From positions 199,691,621-199,755,620 of the forward strand of contig OV884057.1 of assembly GCA_930367215.1 (NCBI GenBank): a stretch of DNA of 64,000 nucleotides, given 5' to 3'. A program made the translations under genes and the position numbers. The stretch comes from Pollenia angustigena (Eukaryota; Arthropoda; Insecta; Diptera; Polleniidae). Positions within the stretch are counted from its first letter, which is position 1; every line of letters starts with the position of its first letter. Under the pieces are notes generated by a model. It was not told where the DNA came from, ran no database searches, and saw nothing but the letters and a program-made list of their open reading frames with translations. This document shows, in pieces, positions 21,018-32,639 of the stretch.

Positions 21018-21368
21018 TACCCTGCAAATAATAGGACCAGTCCAAACACGCGTGTAAAGAGTAGCCCACAACAGACCAGGACTAGTCCAAAAGTAATCCA
21101 AACGTAGAAAAACATGGTCTATTTAACATTACGATGTCCTAGGGAAGGACCATATAACCCACCTTTGGACTACTATGGAGTAGTTTTAAAACTACTCCAT
21201 GGTATACACAAGAGGATTAGTTTTGAAGTCGTTTAAAAACGAAGACATGTCGTCTCACTACAAACACTTTTTAACAATGACATGGTCCATGCTTACATTA
21301 CATCGGACCAGTCCATGGAGTCTACTTTATCAAAATGGATTAGGTGGTCCAATTTTATTTGCAGGGTA
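21018..21368. mobile_element. 351-bp MITE with TACCCTGCAAATAA ends
   Basis: TACCCTGCAAATAATAGGAC at the left pairs with the complement of the right end, TACCCTGCAAATAAAATTGG. GGACCAGTCC-type words recur in the interior (21033, 21087, 21305), in both orientations. I could not fix a target duplication. Confidence 0.6.
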
Positions 21369-22389
21369 ACCACATTATCATCAACCGATTTCTTTGAAGT
21401 TTTACCTAGAACCACAACAAAAGTATTTTTGTTTTTTCTGAGTACTCAACACACTTCTTTTAGGCGATGTTTTTACTGGGAATTGTACTATAAAATGGGT
21501 GCCTGTGCTTCATCAAGTCTTATGGGAAATCAAGCAATGCCGCTAATGGTAAAATATAAAACAGAAAGGAAACAAATATGTATCTTTTAACATGAGCGAC
21601 ATTGCCAATTTTCGCTGTTTTAGTTGTATGTCCATCCGTAATCCACCCATTTCTTATAAACCTGACAGCCCCTTTGATATTCTTTTCATCTTCTATTCCA
21701 TACAAATCTGTTTATTAAATAAAAAAATATAATAAAATTATCTTTTTCTAATGTCAATTTTAAATCCCTTTAGATTAAATTTTAATTTAAAAACCTTTTT
21801 ATGCATTCTATGGAAAGATTAACCTCTCTTCCTTTATGGTTTAAAACTTTATAAAAATTTAGAAACTCTGAGCAGTTGCTTTATGGTGAAAATAATGGCC
21901 CCTTATCTACAACAATTTTGACAATTAAATTAATGCGTTGTTTTATTAATGCTTTAATTCACTTATGAACTTCTTAAAATCTCTATTGAAGCTATAAAAT
22001 TGATTTGTACTTAAATGAATTATATATGTAAATCTAAAAAAAATCCGGAAGGTGCTACTCATTCAAAAAAGGAAAGGTGCTACTCCATTCATTTACTGGC
22101 ACTAAATAAGTACATATGTAGTCATGTGTGTTAAGAGCTATTTATCGATGCCATTATAAAGTGATTATTTTGTATAAACAGCGCACCACATGACACATAA
22201 TCACGATACTAATAATGATGTTGTTTAAGTGATAATAATGACGATGGTATAAATTAAAACAATAGACATATTTTAACTTCATTATTATTACAAACAAATA
22301 AAATGTTACATATGAGGGCGAAATGAAAAGTTAGTAAAAACAAAATAAGATAACATGAAATGATTAAAAATGAATTGATAATTTTTCAT
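21369..22389. other. AT-rich spacer
   Basis: Nothing is supported except a possible A-rich start of the SINE-like copy on the right. The 102-aa frame across 21282-21590 has no recognised motif and overlaps the MITE end. Confidence 0.4.
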
Positions 22390-22545
22390 TCCTGACTGAG
22401 CTGGGACTAGAACCCAGGTTTTCACGGACTGGTTGCTCTGATTTTCGATTGTAACCACACAATCTCTTCAGAAGGATTTGCCTTTTAACACTCACCGCTA
22501 TTGTCGGCGGTTGCCAGTCAAAAGTCAAACATCAATCTTTAAACC
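22390..22545 (-). repeat. tRNA-derived SINE-like copy
   Basis: The minus strand contains CCTGGGTTCTAGTCCCAGCT (B-box region) and, upstream, GCAACCGCCGACAATAGCGG. Its outer block TCAAACATCAATCTTTAAA on the plus strand matches 28820-28838. The A-box region is poorly preserved. Confidence 0.5.
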
Positions 22546-22602
22546 AAATTGTATTTAACCTTTGGTAGATCGGTGTTTCTGCTGTTTCCAATTCCAGTGT
22601 AA

Positions 22603-23540
22603 ACACAGAAAGAAAAATGCTTCATATATTTAATGAATCATTTTCATAAAAAAGTTTTCCTTGGGTAAATGAAAATTTTCATTGTCTAAATGGAATTTCA
22701 TAGGTTTGATGAAGTATTTTCGTTAAAATCGCTTCATTAGATTTCGTAATTACGTTAAAAATTTTCATTGGATATATGAAAACTTAAGTTTGTCCAAGTT
22801 AAACAAAAAATTTTAATTGGGAACTTAAAAAAACAATATACAAACATAACTATATTCATAAATTAATACAAAATTATAGTTTCCTTAAAAAAATGTTTAA
22901 TTGTTATTTAAAAAATGTAAGATTTAATAACTTCATACATCTAATGTTACATGTATGCCATTAAATTTATGAAATCAAAAAATTTTTTTATAAAAGCAAC
23001 ATATTTCAATAATTGCCTTCATAAATTTTAATTTTCATTATGACAATAAAAATGTCATTATAGTAATGAAACAAAAACTTTCAATCCACTTTCAATCAAC
23101 GTTGTTATTGTTATTATGGACAATTTAATCTCATATTTACGGTCTTAATTGAGAAAAAAACATAGTTTTTTTATACAAAAACTACACTGCCCCGGTAGAC
23201 TAGCTGGTAGTGAGCTAGTCTATCAGCACCGAGGTTACATGTTCGAATCCCACCAGAGACAGAAAAAAAATAAAAAATAAAATAAAGTAAAATAAAATAA
23301 GAAAAAAGAAAAAAGAAAATAAAAAAAAAAAAAAAAATAAAAAAAAAAAAATTTTACTTTATTGAAAGTATTCATCCAATGAATAATATTCATGGATCTA
23401 ATGTAATGTTTCATTAAGTCCTTTTAATGAAACAGGTTTCATTGATCCAACGAAGCGCTGCATAGGTTCCTTTATAATGCAATTTTTCATGGGATTAATG
23501 TCAAAATTCGTTAGTATTGCGAAGAAAATTCTTTCAGTGT
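22603..23540. mobile_element. foldback-type element with ACAC.GAAAGAA tips
   Basis: The left tip ACACAGAAAGAAAAATGCTT and the complement of the right tip, ACACTGAAAGAATTTTCTTC, are related to the smaller foldback at 18735-19019. Internal words such as TTCATTGGATC, TTTCATTA and ATAGGTT are shared. A tRNA-like block and an A-rich run (23190-23350) interrupt the right half. Confidence 0.6.
23190..23262 (+). repeat. tRNA-like sequence followed by an A-rich tail
   Basis: GACTAGCTGGTAGTGAGCTA has an A-box-like TAGCTGGTAGTG, and GTTACATGTTCGAATCCCAC contains a good B-box GTTCGAATCC about 33 bp later. The acceptor ends do not pair, so it is not a working tRNA gene. An A-rich run of about 85 bp (23262-23350) follows directly. 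This is the layout of a tRNA-derived SINE or a retroposed tRNA. Confidence 0.55.
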
Positions 23541-23543
23541 AGT

Positions 23544-24903
23544 TATACCCACACCACAATAGTGGAGAGGGTATTATGCATTTGTGCTGATGTGTGTAAC
23601 GCCTTAAAATAGTGGTCCTAGACCCACCTTTTAGTATACCGATCTACTCAGAATCACTTTCTGAGTCGAACTAACGATGTCCGTCCGGCTGGCTGGCTGT
23701 CCATGTAACCTTGTGCGCAAAGAACTGTACCCATGTTCTGTAACTTTAATGAGAACTTCTTGCATCGAAAAATGTGAAACAAAATATTCCATCGTTTCTC
23801 GAAAAGTAAGAAAAATGTGTGTATGTAACTCATGTCGAAAACAATCAAAAGAGATTACGTCGTTACGTTATAAATGTCATAATATTGCACTCGAAGCCGA
23901 TGTGACATTGCAGACGTTCAGAACGCCAGTAACACATATCGTTGACGGCGACCAAAATTTACTTAAATTGAAAATTTTTCAACGACGGCGGCGAAAACAC
24001 AACCGTCGGCTATGCCAAATTGTGTAAAGAGCGACTTTATTGTTTGTTGTTTGCAAACGAGCTTTGAAGACATTCGTATATTTTATAAAAATGTTAAAAG
24101 CAAAATAATAAAACAATGAAAAATGTGTCAAGAATAAAATATTATTATTATTATACTTTGCATTTTGCATTTTCATTGTTTTTTATTCGTGAGTTTATTT
24201 GACAGTTCAAAGCGGGGACTTTTCTCACCAAAATGTTACAGAAACACTTTTTCTGTAAATTGGCGAGTGATTTCCTTACGTGACAGCTTGTACTCGCCAA
24301 AAAAGTTACAGACACAGTTAAGTGAGAAAAACAGCTGTTTGTTTCAATTTATGACATTTTTGTTTCATTTCACACATTTCAATCGAAAACTTTCTCGACG
24401 CGAGAGTTACAGAACATGGGCACAGGTCGCAATTTTGGAGAAAATTTGATAAAATTTGGCCCATACGTTATTATTGGCACAATCGTATGACCACGAGGAA
24501 AGATAGGGGGAAATTTCTTCCTCTCAGAAACTATCAAACCGATTTTAAAGAAATTGTATAAAATGTATAAAATTATAAAATGTATAAATTTTTAAAAAAA
24601 ATCGGACCACGAGGGGAGATAGGGGCAATTTCTGCCTCTCAAACCGGTTTTAATTAATTTAAAAACATAGATAGATCCATATCTATAGGGACACATTAGC
24701 TATACAGTTTATATAAAATAGGACCACAAAGGGAGGCAGGGGGCAGTTTCTGCCTCTCACAAACTTTCAAACCGATTTTCATGAAGTTTATAAACATAGA
24801 TAAATCCATATTTACATGGACACATAAGCATGATGTGTTTTTAAATACTGTGGTGTAGGGTATCATATGGTCGGGCTTGACCGACTATACTTTCTTTCTT
24901 GTT
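23544..24903 (-). repeat. DINE-like element, family 2, copy b, interrupted
   Basis: Read on the minus strand it starts at the right with GTCGGTCAAGCCCGACCATA TGATACCCTACACC, passes through about four 117-bp tandem units (24440-24870), reaches the GTCCGTCCGGCTGGCTGGCT core (23680-23700) and ends at TATACCCACACCACAATAGT (complement of the end). The junction GCGCAAAG/GTCGCAATTTTGG, continuous in other copies, is split by the element at 23730-24420. Confidence 0.75.
23730..24420 (+). mobile_element. TIR element X, copy a, inserted in the DINE-like repeat
   Basis: The ends are CCCATGTTCTGTAACT and its complement AGTTACAGAACATGGG. GTTACAGA/TCTGTAAC words recur at least six times. A second copy, in the opposite orientation and split by later insertions, spans 28145-30724. 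The frame 23677-24027 (116 aa) crosses the DINE/element boundary and is not a real gene. Target duplication is unclear; the junction bases differ slightly from uninterrupted DINE copies. Confidence 0.7.
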
Positions 24904-24966
24904 TTCTTTAAAATAAAATAAAATTCTGTAGTTTTATTTCTTTATTATTGCTTTCAAAAGTTGTTT

Positions 24967-25290
24967 GGCTAATGGCCATTTTCTCATTAGGCGATTATCT
25001 TTTTTCCCAACGAAAAACTGCACATTAAAGAAATTTGGGTTTCTTAATGTCTCATTTGCTTCGATTTTATCGCATAGCTAACCGGCACTCATCACCAATT
25101 ATTTATTTTCCTTTTATTTGCCGTACAGATAAATTCAATAAGCTGACTCCTAACTGCTGAAAACAATGTTTTTTGTCGGTGTATTGAGAAAACCAAAATC
25201 GTTAACGGACAGTTTATCGGTCCAATAAATTTATGTTGACATTAAGTAACAGACAGTTTGTCGATACATTGAGAAAATGGCCATTAGTAT
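24967..25290. mobile_element. TA-flanked MITE with ATGGCCATTTTCTCA ends
   Basis: ATGGCCATTTTCTCA is perfectly inverted at the two ends, each flanked by TA, as in the Tc1/mariner superfamily. TTGAGAAAA and GGACAGTTT.TCGG words repeat in the right half. Non-coding. Confidence 0.65.
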
Positions 25291-25298
25291 TTTAGCCA

Positions 25299-25456
25299 TA
25301 TAGTTCTGTCAAAAATTGACGAAAAGCCTCTTAAATTCATTTAAAAAAAGAAAATAAAAAACTCTGTACGGAACTTAACAAAAAGTTTTCTTAAGTTCAA
25401 TATGGTTTGACACATATGATTAACATGTATTCTCACATTCTGTTTAGGCCTTAATT
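25299..25456. mobile_element. family P5 MITE, left-truncated copy b
   Basis: It aligns with 62029-62298: CTGTCAAAAATTGACGAAAA, GCCTCT.AAAT.CATTTAAA, CTTAAGTTCAA.ATGGTTT, ACATGTATTC and the right end CACATTCTG.TTAGGCCT are shared. The left terminal repeat is missing. Confidence 0.6.
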
Positions 25457-26953
25457 CTGATACTGGCGGCAAATTATTCATGAGCCGTTTTTGTCATTCG
25501 CATCCACCGTTGTTGATGATAAAATCCCTTCATTCACTAAAAATAATTTAATGAAAATTAAATTAAATTAAGTGAACTTAAGCCTAATTAAAAGATCAAA
25601 TTCTTTACTTTTTTTTTTGACATTTCATAACAAAATCTAAGATTGTGGCATGTCTTAGTGCTCAGTACTATTGTGAGAGAGGGCGTTGAGTGGCATTATT
25701 TCGGAACGCAGAGATATTAAATAAAGTATGTTTAATTGCTAGAAAATGATTTAAAATCCATTCGCCACTGTCGAATTCTAACTTGTCTTAAGCGAAATTC
25801 ACTTTTTTAAAAGACCTTTTCAACCTAACCTCGTGCCGATAAATGTAAGATATTTTAAAGTTTAACAGATGTGAGAATAAATCCAATTTTATTTTTACCC
25901 GAAACAAAAAAAATATTGGCGAAAACCAAAATTATTATTTGTTGTTCCTGTGCAACATCAACTCACACAGTTGATGTTGTCTAAGTATGTATTGGAATTA
26001 TAAAGAGGAGGGCCGGATTTTTTTTTTGACTTTTTTGTATACATTCTTTTTGGCTTTGACAGTTTAAACTAACAAATGTTTGCATTAATGTAAAATAAGA
26101 GGCAATAGAGATGCCCGATTGCTGCTTGCCGCAGCACCACGAAAACCATTCACCGCCGGCAAACGAAACGTGATTAATTTTTTTTTTTCATTTTATTCAA
26201 AGTCTTTTTTATTGTAGCTATTTCGTGGCTCTTATTAGCACGGCACATAAATATAAAAAACTAAATAATACACATGCTCACTGATACAAACATTTTATAG
26301 TCGGGGCATATTTTTTTTTTTGGTTGTTGCAGGTTTATGCTTCTTTTTGTATTTGGTGAACAGAGAAACATATTTTGTTTATTATAAAAAATTAAATTAA
26401 TACAAGTGTTTTATTTTATTATTATATATTCTTTGTTTTTTATTGTTGTTGTTGTTGCTGTCGTTGTCATTTGTATGTCTGTATATTTTTTTGGCCAAAA
26501 ATGCGAGATAGAAAAAATTAATGTTTTTTTTCAGTTTACGTTGTTTTTGGTATGACAATTTTTTCCTGTAACTCACGGGTGAAAGGCGGCCTAAACCTCA
26601 TCATGAGCATGTTCATATGTTTGTTTATTTGTTTAAATGTTCACGTTGGTTGAGTTTATGTCTGCATTTTCTAAATATATTTTTTGTACGTTTTACCCAT
26701 GTGTCACTTACTGTGTGTATGTGTGTGTGCACTTTCAAATATTCCTAAATAAAACCACCAGAAGTCATTAAATGTATATACTAAATTTAATTTTAGGAAA
26801 TAAAATATTAGAATTGTGGAACTGGAATTGCAATTGAAACAAAAAATGCGTTGAAGTTGAAAATTGCTAAACATAAAATTACAAAAGATATTTTTCGTGT
26901 ACAAAATTTCAACTTTTCGTATGAGCTTAACAAATAAAAATAAAAAACAATTA
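25457..26953. other. AT-rich spacer with short simple repeats
   Basis: (GTT)n near 26444-26456 and short TG runs near 26712-26729 are the only patterns noted. The 125-aa minus-strand frame at 26704-27081 is AT-driven and runs into the hairpin that follows. Confidence 0.4.
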
Positions 26954-27078
26954 CCGTATTCACAAAACCCCTTGTATCGTTGTATCAATTGTATGTTGTA
27001 TTTAAATTCATAGCTCACTATTGGTTTTTTATACAACATACAATGGATACAACGATACAAAGGGTTTTGTGAATACGG
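26954..27078. mobile_element. 125-bp hairpin with about 50-bp arms
   Basis: CCGTATTCACAAAACCCCTT followed by GTATCGTTGTATC is inverted at the right as GATACAACGATACAAAGGG and TTTTGTGAATACGG. Arms match except for a few positions; the loop is about 25 bp. It may be a MITE, but no target duplication is evident. Confidence 0.7.
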
Positions 27079-27602
27079 CAAATAAAGTTAAAATTATAAA
27101 TTGTTCAAGTTCTTTAGGAAAGTTTTTTTTTATAGGAAATAAATTTGTTACCAATCAGAGAAATCATAAGCGCCTATGGGTATGCTTCATTATTTTACTT
27201 TCACAACACTGCTTCTATACATCAAAAGAAAGCATAGAAAAAAAATATTTATTTGATGTAAAAACACTTATAACAAAAACAAAACAAAAAAAAAAAAAAA
27301 AATTAAGGCTGTCTTGATTGTTGCGGCTCGTTATTCTATGACATTTTTCGTTCTTTCTGGCAACATAAGGAACAGCTTATTTCTTAAGGCCTAAATAGCC
27401 TGATCAAAATACACATCATTGTGGTAGTATTAGGGAAAATGTGTTTGCATATGTCACACCGACGATGCTGGATGGAAAATCAAAAAATTTAGATATGACG
27501 GCGAATATACGTCCAGTGTCCACGTAAACGAGTGAAATCGCCTGCTAGAAAAGCATTTGACAAGTGTATTTGGCTCTTGAAGGCAAAAAACGAATCAAGC
27601 CA
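27079..27602. other. AT-rich spacer
   Basis: No supported feature; a 20-bp A run lies near 27285-27302. Confidence 0.45.
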
Positions 27603-27840
27603 TTTCTATAACCACACCACAATGGTGGAGATGATATTTTGCGCTTGTGCTGATGTTTGTTACAACTTAAAATATTGGTCATAGACCCACCTCTTAGTAT
27701 ATTAATCGACTATCGACCAATCACTTTTTGAATCGATCTAACGATGTCCGTCCATCCAGCTGGCTGTCCATATAAACTATGTGGGCAAACTACAGGTCTC
27801 ACCAATTTTGGATATAGTTTGATAAAATTTGTCTTCTAAT
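27603..27840 (-). repeat. DINE-like family 2 fragment, copy c
   Basis: ACCACACCACAATGGTGGAG, TTGTGCTGATG, AGACCCACCTCTTAGTAT, the core ATGTCCGTCCATCCAGCTGG and GGGCAAACTACAGGTCTC match the corresponding part of 23544 onward. The tandem-unit half is missing. Confidence 0.65.
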
Positions 27841-28565
27841 TAGGGCTGCCAGGCGGCATTTATTTGGCTTACTTTTCAAACTTTCTCAATGCATGTCAAG
27901 AATCAAGAACAAAATGCCATTCGTCAAACTAAATGGGAATTTTAACAAATTTTTCTGTTAGATTGTTGAAAAAAAATCGAAAGAAACAACCATTTTTTAT
28001 CGTGTAGCTTAATTTGGCCTGTAGTTTAAATTAATTTTTATTTTTAAAAGAGAAAATTGAATTTTCGGTAAGAGCTATGGGAATTTGTAACGCAAGGAAT
28101 ATAAGATATTGAATACTAAAAAGAATCCAAAATATAGTCCTGTGCCCATGTTCTGAAACTCGCGTCGAGAAACTTTTTGATTGAAATGCGTGAAATGAAA
28201 CAAAAATGTCCTATGAAGAAACAAACAGCTGTTTTTCTAACTAAACTGTGCCTGTCTGTGTCTGTAACATTTTTGTGAGAAAAGTTCCCGCTTTGAACTG
28301 TCAAATAAACTTTCGAATCAAAATGGGGGGTGATAAAATTTTAACACTAAAAAAGATTAAAAATGCAAAGAATAATAATAATAGTATTTTGTTCTTGGCA
28401 CATTTTTTCATTATTTTATTATTTTGCTTTTAACATTTTTATAAAATATACGAATGTCTTCAAAGCTCGTTTGCAAACAACAAACATTAAAGTTGCTCTT
28501 TACACAATTTTGCTATAGCCGACGGTTGTTTTTTAAGCTGCCGTTGTTTAATATTTTTCAATTTT

Positions 28566-28860
28566 AATTTTTTTTTTGTTTTTGATATTCTTTAATTAGG
28601 CTTGAGTTCATCAAATTTAATTTTCATTAAATTATTTTCACTGAGGGAAGGAATTTTACAACTTGGAATTTTTATTAAAATTTATTGATAATTTTTCTTG
28701 GCTGAGCTGGGATTTGAACCCGGGTTGATCTTTACATGTTTCAAGAAACACCACTTTCTATCGTCAGAAGATCTTTGTGTTCTACCCACTGCACCACTGC
28801 GGTGCCCGTTAGCCAACAGTCAAACATCAATCTTTAACGAGTAGTACTGGTGGTTCGGAA
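28566..28860 (-). repeat. tRNA-derived SINE-like copy with A-rich tail
   Basis: On the minus strand: TGACTGTTGGCTAACGGGC, then GCAGTGGTGCAGTGGGTAGA (A-box TGGTGCAGTGG), then CCCGGGTTCAAATCCCAGCT (B-box GGTTCAAATCC), a body, and an A-rich tail at the left end (28567-28580). Two shorter relatives lie at 19880 and 22390. The promoter-like boxes, tail and flanking repeat fit a tRNA-derived SINE. Confidence 0.6.
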
Positions 28861-28918
28861 TTTGCTGATATTATCACTTAAATTTCAAATTGCATGTTGC
28901 CTCCTTTTTCCTCTGTTT

Positions 28919-30476
28919 TTTATACCCTCCACCACAATTAGTTGTGAAGAGGGTATATTCAGTTTGTCATTCCGTGTGAAACTTTTTTACTATTCATCTC
29001 AGACCCTATAAAGTATATATATTCTGGGTCCTTGAGTAATTTTAAGTCGATTTAGCCATGTCCGTCTGTCTGTCCGTCTGTTGAAAACACGCTCACTTTC
29101 GAAAAACTCAAAAGAAATCAACAAGCTTGGTGTCAAATTGCTTGTAGTTATCCTAAGCAGTTTGGGATTGAAATTCAGCAAAATCGGTTCAATAGGATCT
29201 GAGCTATGAATCAAAATGTGGAAGCACCACCTAAAAAAAACTGATAATTTTGTTACAAAAACTAACATAAATGGTGGAAAAATGCACAGAATGATATAAG
29301 ATTTCGCAAAAATTTGTTTTATTCAACTGGAAAGCACGCTGTGAAATTTCGTGAAGATCCGTCAATAATTTACCCTAGGCCCCATATAAGCCCTACTCCC
29401 GGAAAACAGTATATTAAGCCTAAAACCCTAACTAACAATGTTATCATTACAAATTTTGGCAAGTCACAGTTACATAGGACTAGAAATGAAACTGTTAAGT
29501 TTCGTGAAGATCGGTCCATAATTTACCATAGGCCCCATATAAAACCTACTTCCGGAAAACAACTTAGTACGCCTAAAAACGTAAAAAATAATGCTATCAT
29601 AACAAAATTTGGTACATCAAAGTTTTATTGGACAAGAAATAAAATTGTGTTATTTCGTGAAGATCGGTCCATAACTTACCCTGGGCCCCATATAAACCTT
29701 ACTCCCGGAAAACAGTTTAGTACGCCTAAATCCGTAAAAAATAATGCTATCATAACAAAATTTGGTACATCAAAGTTTTATAGGACAAGAAATAAAACTG
29801 TGTAATTTCGTGAAGATCGGTCCATAATTTACCCTGGGCCCCATATAAACCCTACTCCCGGAAAACAGTTTAGTACGCCTAAAACCGTAAAAAATAACGC
29901 TAGCGTAACAAAATTTGGTACGTCACAGTGTTTTAGGACAAGAAATAACACTGTGAAATTTCGTGACGATCGGTCCATAATTTACCTTGGTCTCCATATA
30001 AACCCTACTACCGGAAAACAGTTTAGTACGCCTAAAACCGTAAAAAATAATGCAATCATAACAAATTTTGGCTCGTCACAGTTTTATAGGACTATAAATG
30101 ATACTGTGAAATTTCGTGAAGATCGGTACATAATTTACCCTAGGCCCCATAGAAACCCTACTCCCGGAAAACAGTTCAGTACTCCTAAAACCATAATTAA
30201 TAATGCTATCATAACAGAAATTGGTATGTCACAGTTTTAAAGGACTAGAAATGACGCTGTGAAATTTCGTGATGATCGGTCCATAATTTACCCTAGGCCC
30301 CATATAAACCCTTCTACCGGAAAACAGTTTGGTTGCCTTAAACCATAATTAATAACAAATCGTCACAGTTTAAGATTATAATAACATCATACAGATATTA
30401 CTCCTTAAACATTCGAACTGTCGGTGGAGGGTATCAAAGATTCGGCACAGCCGAATATAGCACTCTAACTTGTTTC
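28919..30476 (-). repeat. DINE-like element, family 1, copy b, with about seven 153-bp units
   Basis: Minus-strand start at the right (AACAAGTTAGAGTGCTATAT, then TTCGGCTGTGCCGAA) and end at the left (complement of TATACCCTCCACCACAATTA). The unit marker TTTCGTGAAGATC recurs at about 29347, 29499, 29653, 29806, 29958, 30111 and 30262. The core GTCCGTCTGTCTGTCCGTCT is at 29059-29080. The unit is 153 bp, a multiple of three, which creates long repetitive open frames on the plus strand that are not genes. Confidence 0.8.
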
Positions 30477-31138
30477 GTATTCAATTTTAGTAAATTCTGG
30501 TCTCCGTTAAAGATATGTGTGACTGGCGTTCTCAACGTTTGCAATCCCATATCGGCTTCGAGTGGAATATTATGACATTTATAAAGTAACGACGTAATCT
30601 CTTTTGATAGTTTTCGACATGCGTTACAGACACAGTTTTTTTCTCACTTTTCGAGAAACGATGGAATATTTTGTTTCACATCTTTTCGATGCGAGATGTT
30701 CTTACTAAAGTTACAAAACATGGGTACTGGTCGTTACTGTATTAAAACCATTGTTTGTGGAAGAAAAAAATTCAGTTATTTGTCTATAAAAGTAGACCAC
30801 TTTTATATTACTAGTATTCTACTTAGTTTATTTTATGTGGAAATTAAAGAACAACACACAAGAATAAATACCAATGTAAAATTAACATGGCGAAATGTTG
30901 ATTGAGAATTATTTAAATTTATCATTATTTCATATTAATTTTAAGTGAAAAGTATTAAAATAACCTTAAATCACGTTTATTTAATATTATTCTATGTTAA
31001 AATAACATTGTTCAATATTGAATCCATAAAAATCAAAAGTTTATCTTGTTAAATTAACATGCATACATACTTAAGTATGTACTTTTTTTTTATTTTCATG
31101 TTTATAAATTCTTTTTATTACAATTATTTAGTTAAATA

Positions 31139-32168
31139 GTACACAGAAAAAATTATTGCCGAATTATTTTCGAACAAACGCTTGTTTGAAATTTTTTTTG
31201 ATTTCTACAAATTTTTTTACTGATTCAATCAATATTTTTGTTTGATTTTTATTTAACCAACAAAAATGCGGACAACTCTTCAAAAATTTAATAAGCGCGC
31301 TATTGGTTTGAAGTTTTCATAATTTTGTATGAAATATTTAACGATCTTTAATGTTGTCGTCTTTTTGCATTTTTTTTATTGATTGTAAGCAACACTTCTT
31401 TATGTGAAATATAAGAACTATAACAAAAAACACATGCAGTCTATTTTTGGACGATTTAAAAAAGTACAGCAATAAGAAAAATGATAAAATAGCGTGACGA
31501 GGTTTGTAGTAAAAAAAACAACAAAAACAATAGCAGGTATAAAAAACGTTTCATTTTTTTTAAACAACAGAAAAAACACATTGTAAGAAACAAAATAAAT
31601 TTTTGGTTGGTTTCAAAGATGGTAAAAAAAAACAAAATCCCGTATTAAATTTTTTCAAATAGTTTGTTTAAATACATCAAATACAAAAATAGAATGATGG
31701 CGGAAAACATATCGAGTCGGTCTGCCGCCGTTTTTGGTTACATTTCTTCTTCATTAGCAAAGGAAAGGATAAAGCAACAGTGAGTGATGACGAAAAACAC
31801 TGTGAGTATAAATATGACTTCGTTCAAAAATTATTCCATTAAAAAATGTGTCTCAAAGCCAGCCGGCCGCTATGCTCTGCTTCATCTTCGCCAACAGTGC
31901 TTGCTTGTGTGCGCTTCATTGCTTGTGCCAAAACTTTTTTGTTTGATTCAGCAAAATTATTTGTTTGAAATTTATATGAATTTCAGTAAAGTTTTTGTTT
32001 GATTCTGTAAAATTATTTGTTTGAAAAAATCGGCGTTTTTTTTCAATAAACAAAATGCAAATAAAATGTTTGAATATGCGAATTTGTTTGTAGGACCGAT
32101 TTTAGACAAAAAATTGTTTGATTCTACAAATTTTTTGTTTGAATTGGAAAAATAATTTTTTCTGTGTA
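31139..32168. mobile_element. nested foldback-type element with 19-bp ends, carrying module A
   Basis: GTACACAGAAAAAATTATT is perfectly inverted at the two ends (31139-31157 and 32150-32168). GTAC at each tip may be a 4-bp duplication or part of the repeat. Arms are rich in TTTGTTTGA and CTACAAATTTTTT words. It interrupts the element at 30855-32630. Confidence 0.65.
31690..31780 (+). repeat. exon-like module, copy A (diverged)
   Basis: It begins TAGAATGATGGCGGAAAACA and TATCGAGTCGGTCTGC, and ends AAAGCAACAG followed by TGAGTG, which looks like a degraded 5' splice site. It aligns with modules B, C and D. The middle differs from the others. Confidence 0.45.
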
Positions 32169-32171
32169 CAT

Positions 32172-32268
32172 CAAGTTTGCAAAATGATGACGAAAACCAT
32201 ATCGGGCGATTCTGCTGATGCTTATGTTAACAAAGGAGAATACAAAATAAGTCAAACATGTGTTACAG
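32172..32268 (+). repeat. exon-like module, copy B
   Basis: AAAATGATGACGAAAACCAT, ATCGGGCGATTCTGCTGATG, AACAAAGGAGAATACAA and ACATGTGTTACAG followed by GTAAAAGTG. The frame from 32182 reads MMTKTISGDSADAYVNKGEY, unlike any protein I recognise. Confidence 0.55.
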
Positions 32269-32639
32269 GTAAAAGTGTTTTGAATTATTCTTCAATAAAT
32301 GCATATGTTTTCTCTGAAGCTTCTTCTCACTGTTATATCATACTACAACCAATTTGATTCAACATGAAATTCACGTTGTTTCAACTTGAAATAACTTTCA
32401 TTCAACGTGATTCGGATTGTTATTTCAATATAAATGACATTTTCCTCTAACTTTACTGCAAAGTTAAATTAACATGAATTATAGTTTTTTTTTAAAGAAA
32501 AAAATGATGTTCGCAAATTATTGAACAATCAGGTTGAATTAACATGAAAAACGTATGAAGCAAAATCACCACCGAAAAATGTTAAATCAACCTTGTTTTC
32601 GACGTTTTTAACTTGATTTTTTTCTGTGTGAAAGCTCAT

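Larger units (their letters stand above)
28145..30724 (-). mobile_element. TIR element X, copy b, split by a SINE-like copy and a DINE-like element
   Basis: 28145-28567 is the complement of the right half of copy a (23970-24420), and 30483-30724 is the complement of its left half (23730-23960). The break is flanked by TTCAATTTTA on both sides (about 28558 and 30480), consistent with a duplication made when the SINE-like copy landed. In the interval lie the SINE-like copy and the family 1 DINE-like element. Confidence 0.65.
30855..32630. mobile_element. foldback-type element (outer), with module B and a nested element
   Basis: It opens ACACAAGAATAAATACCAAT with TTAACATGG, and ends AACTTGATTTTTTTCTGTGT. 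Words such as AAATTAACATG and CAACATGAA recur in both arms. A related copy, opening ACACAATGAAAAAAATACCA, is at 36368-38010. The nested element occupies 31139-32168. Boundaries are approximate because the arms are diverged. Confidence 0.5.

Noticed and set aside
23190..23262. Functional tRNA gene
   Set aside because: A and B boxes are present, but the acceptor stem does not pair and no anticodon arm is convincing; the A-rich tail indicates a retroposed or SINE sequence.
23677..24027. 116-residue open frame as a gene
   Set aside because: It crosses the junction between a DINE-like repeat and an inserted TIR element.
26704..27081. 125-residue minus-strand frame
   Set aside because: It runs through simple repeats and a hairpin MITE and has AT-driven composition.
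29314..30240. Long plus-strand frames repeating VKFREDRSIIYxRPHIxPT
   Set aside because: They come from the 153-bp tandem unit of a DINE-like element, a multiple of three; the same frames appear in other copies on either strand and break at unit variants.
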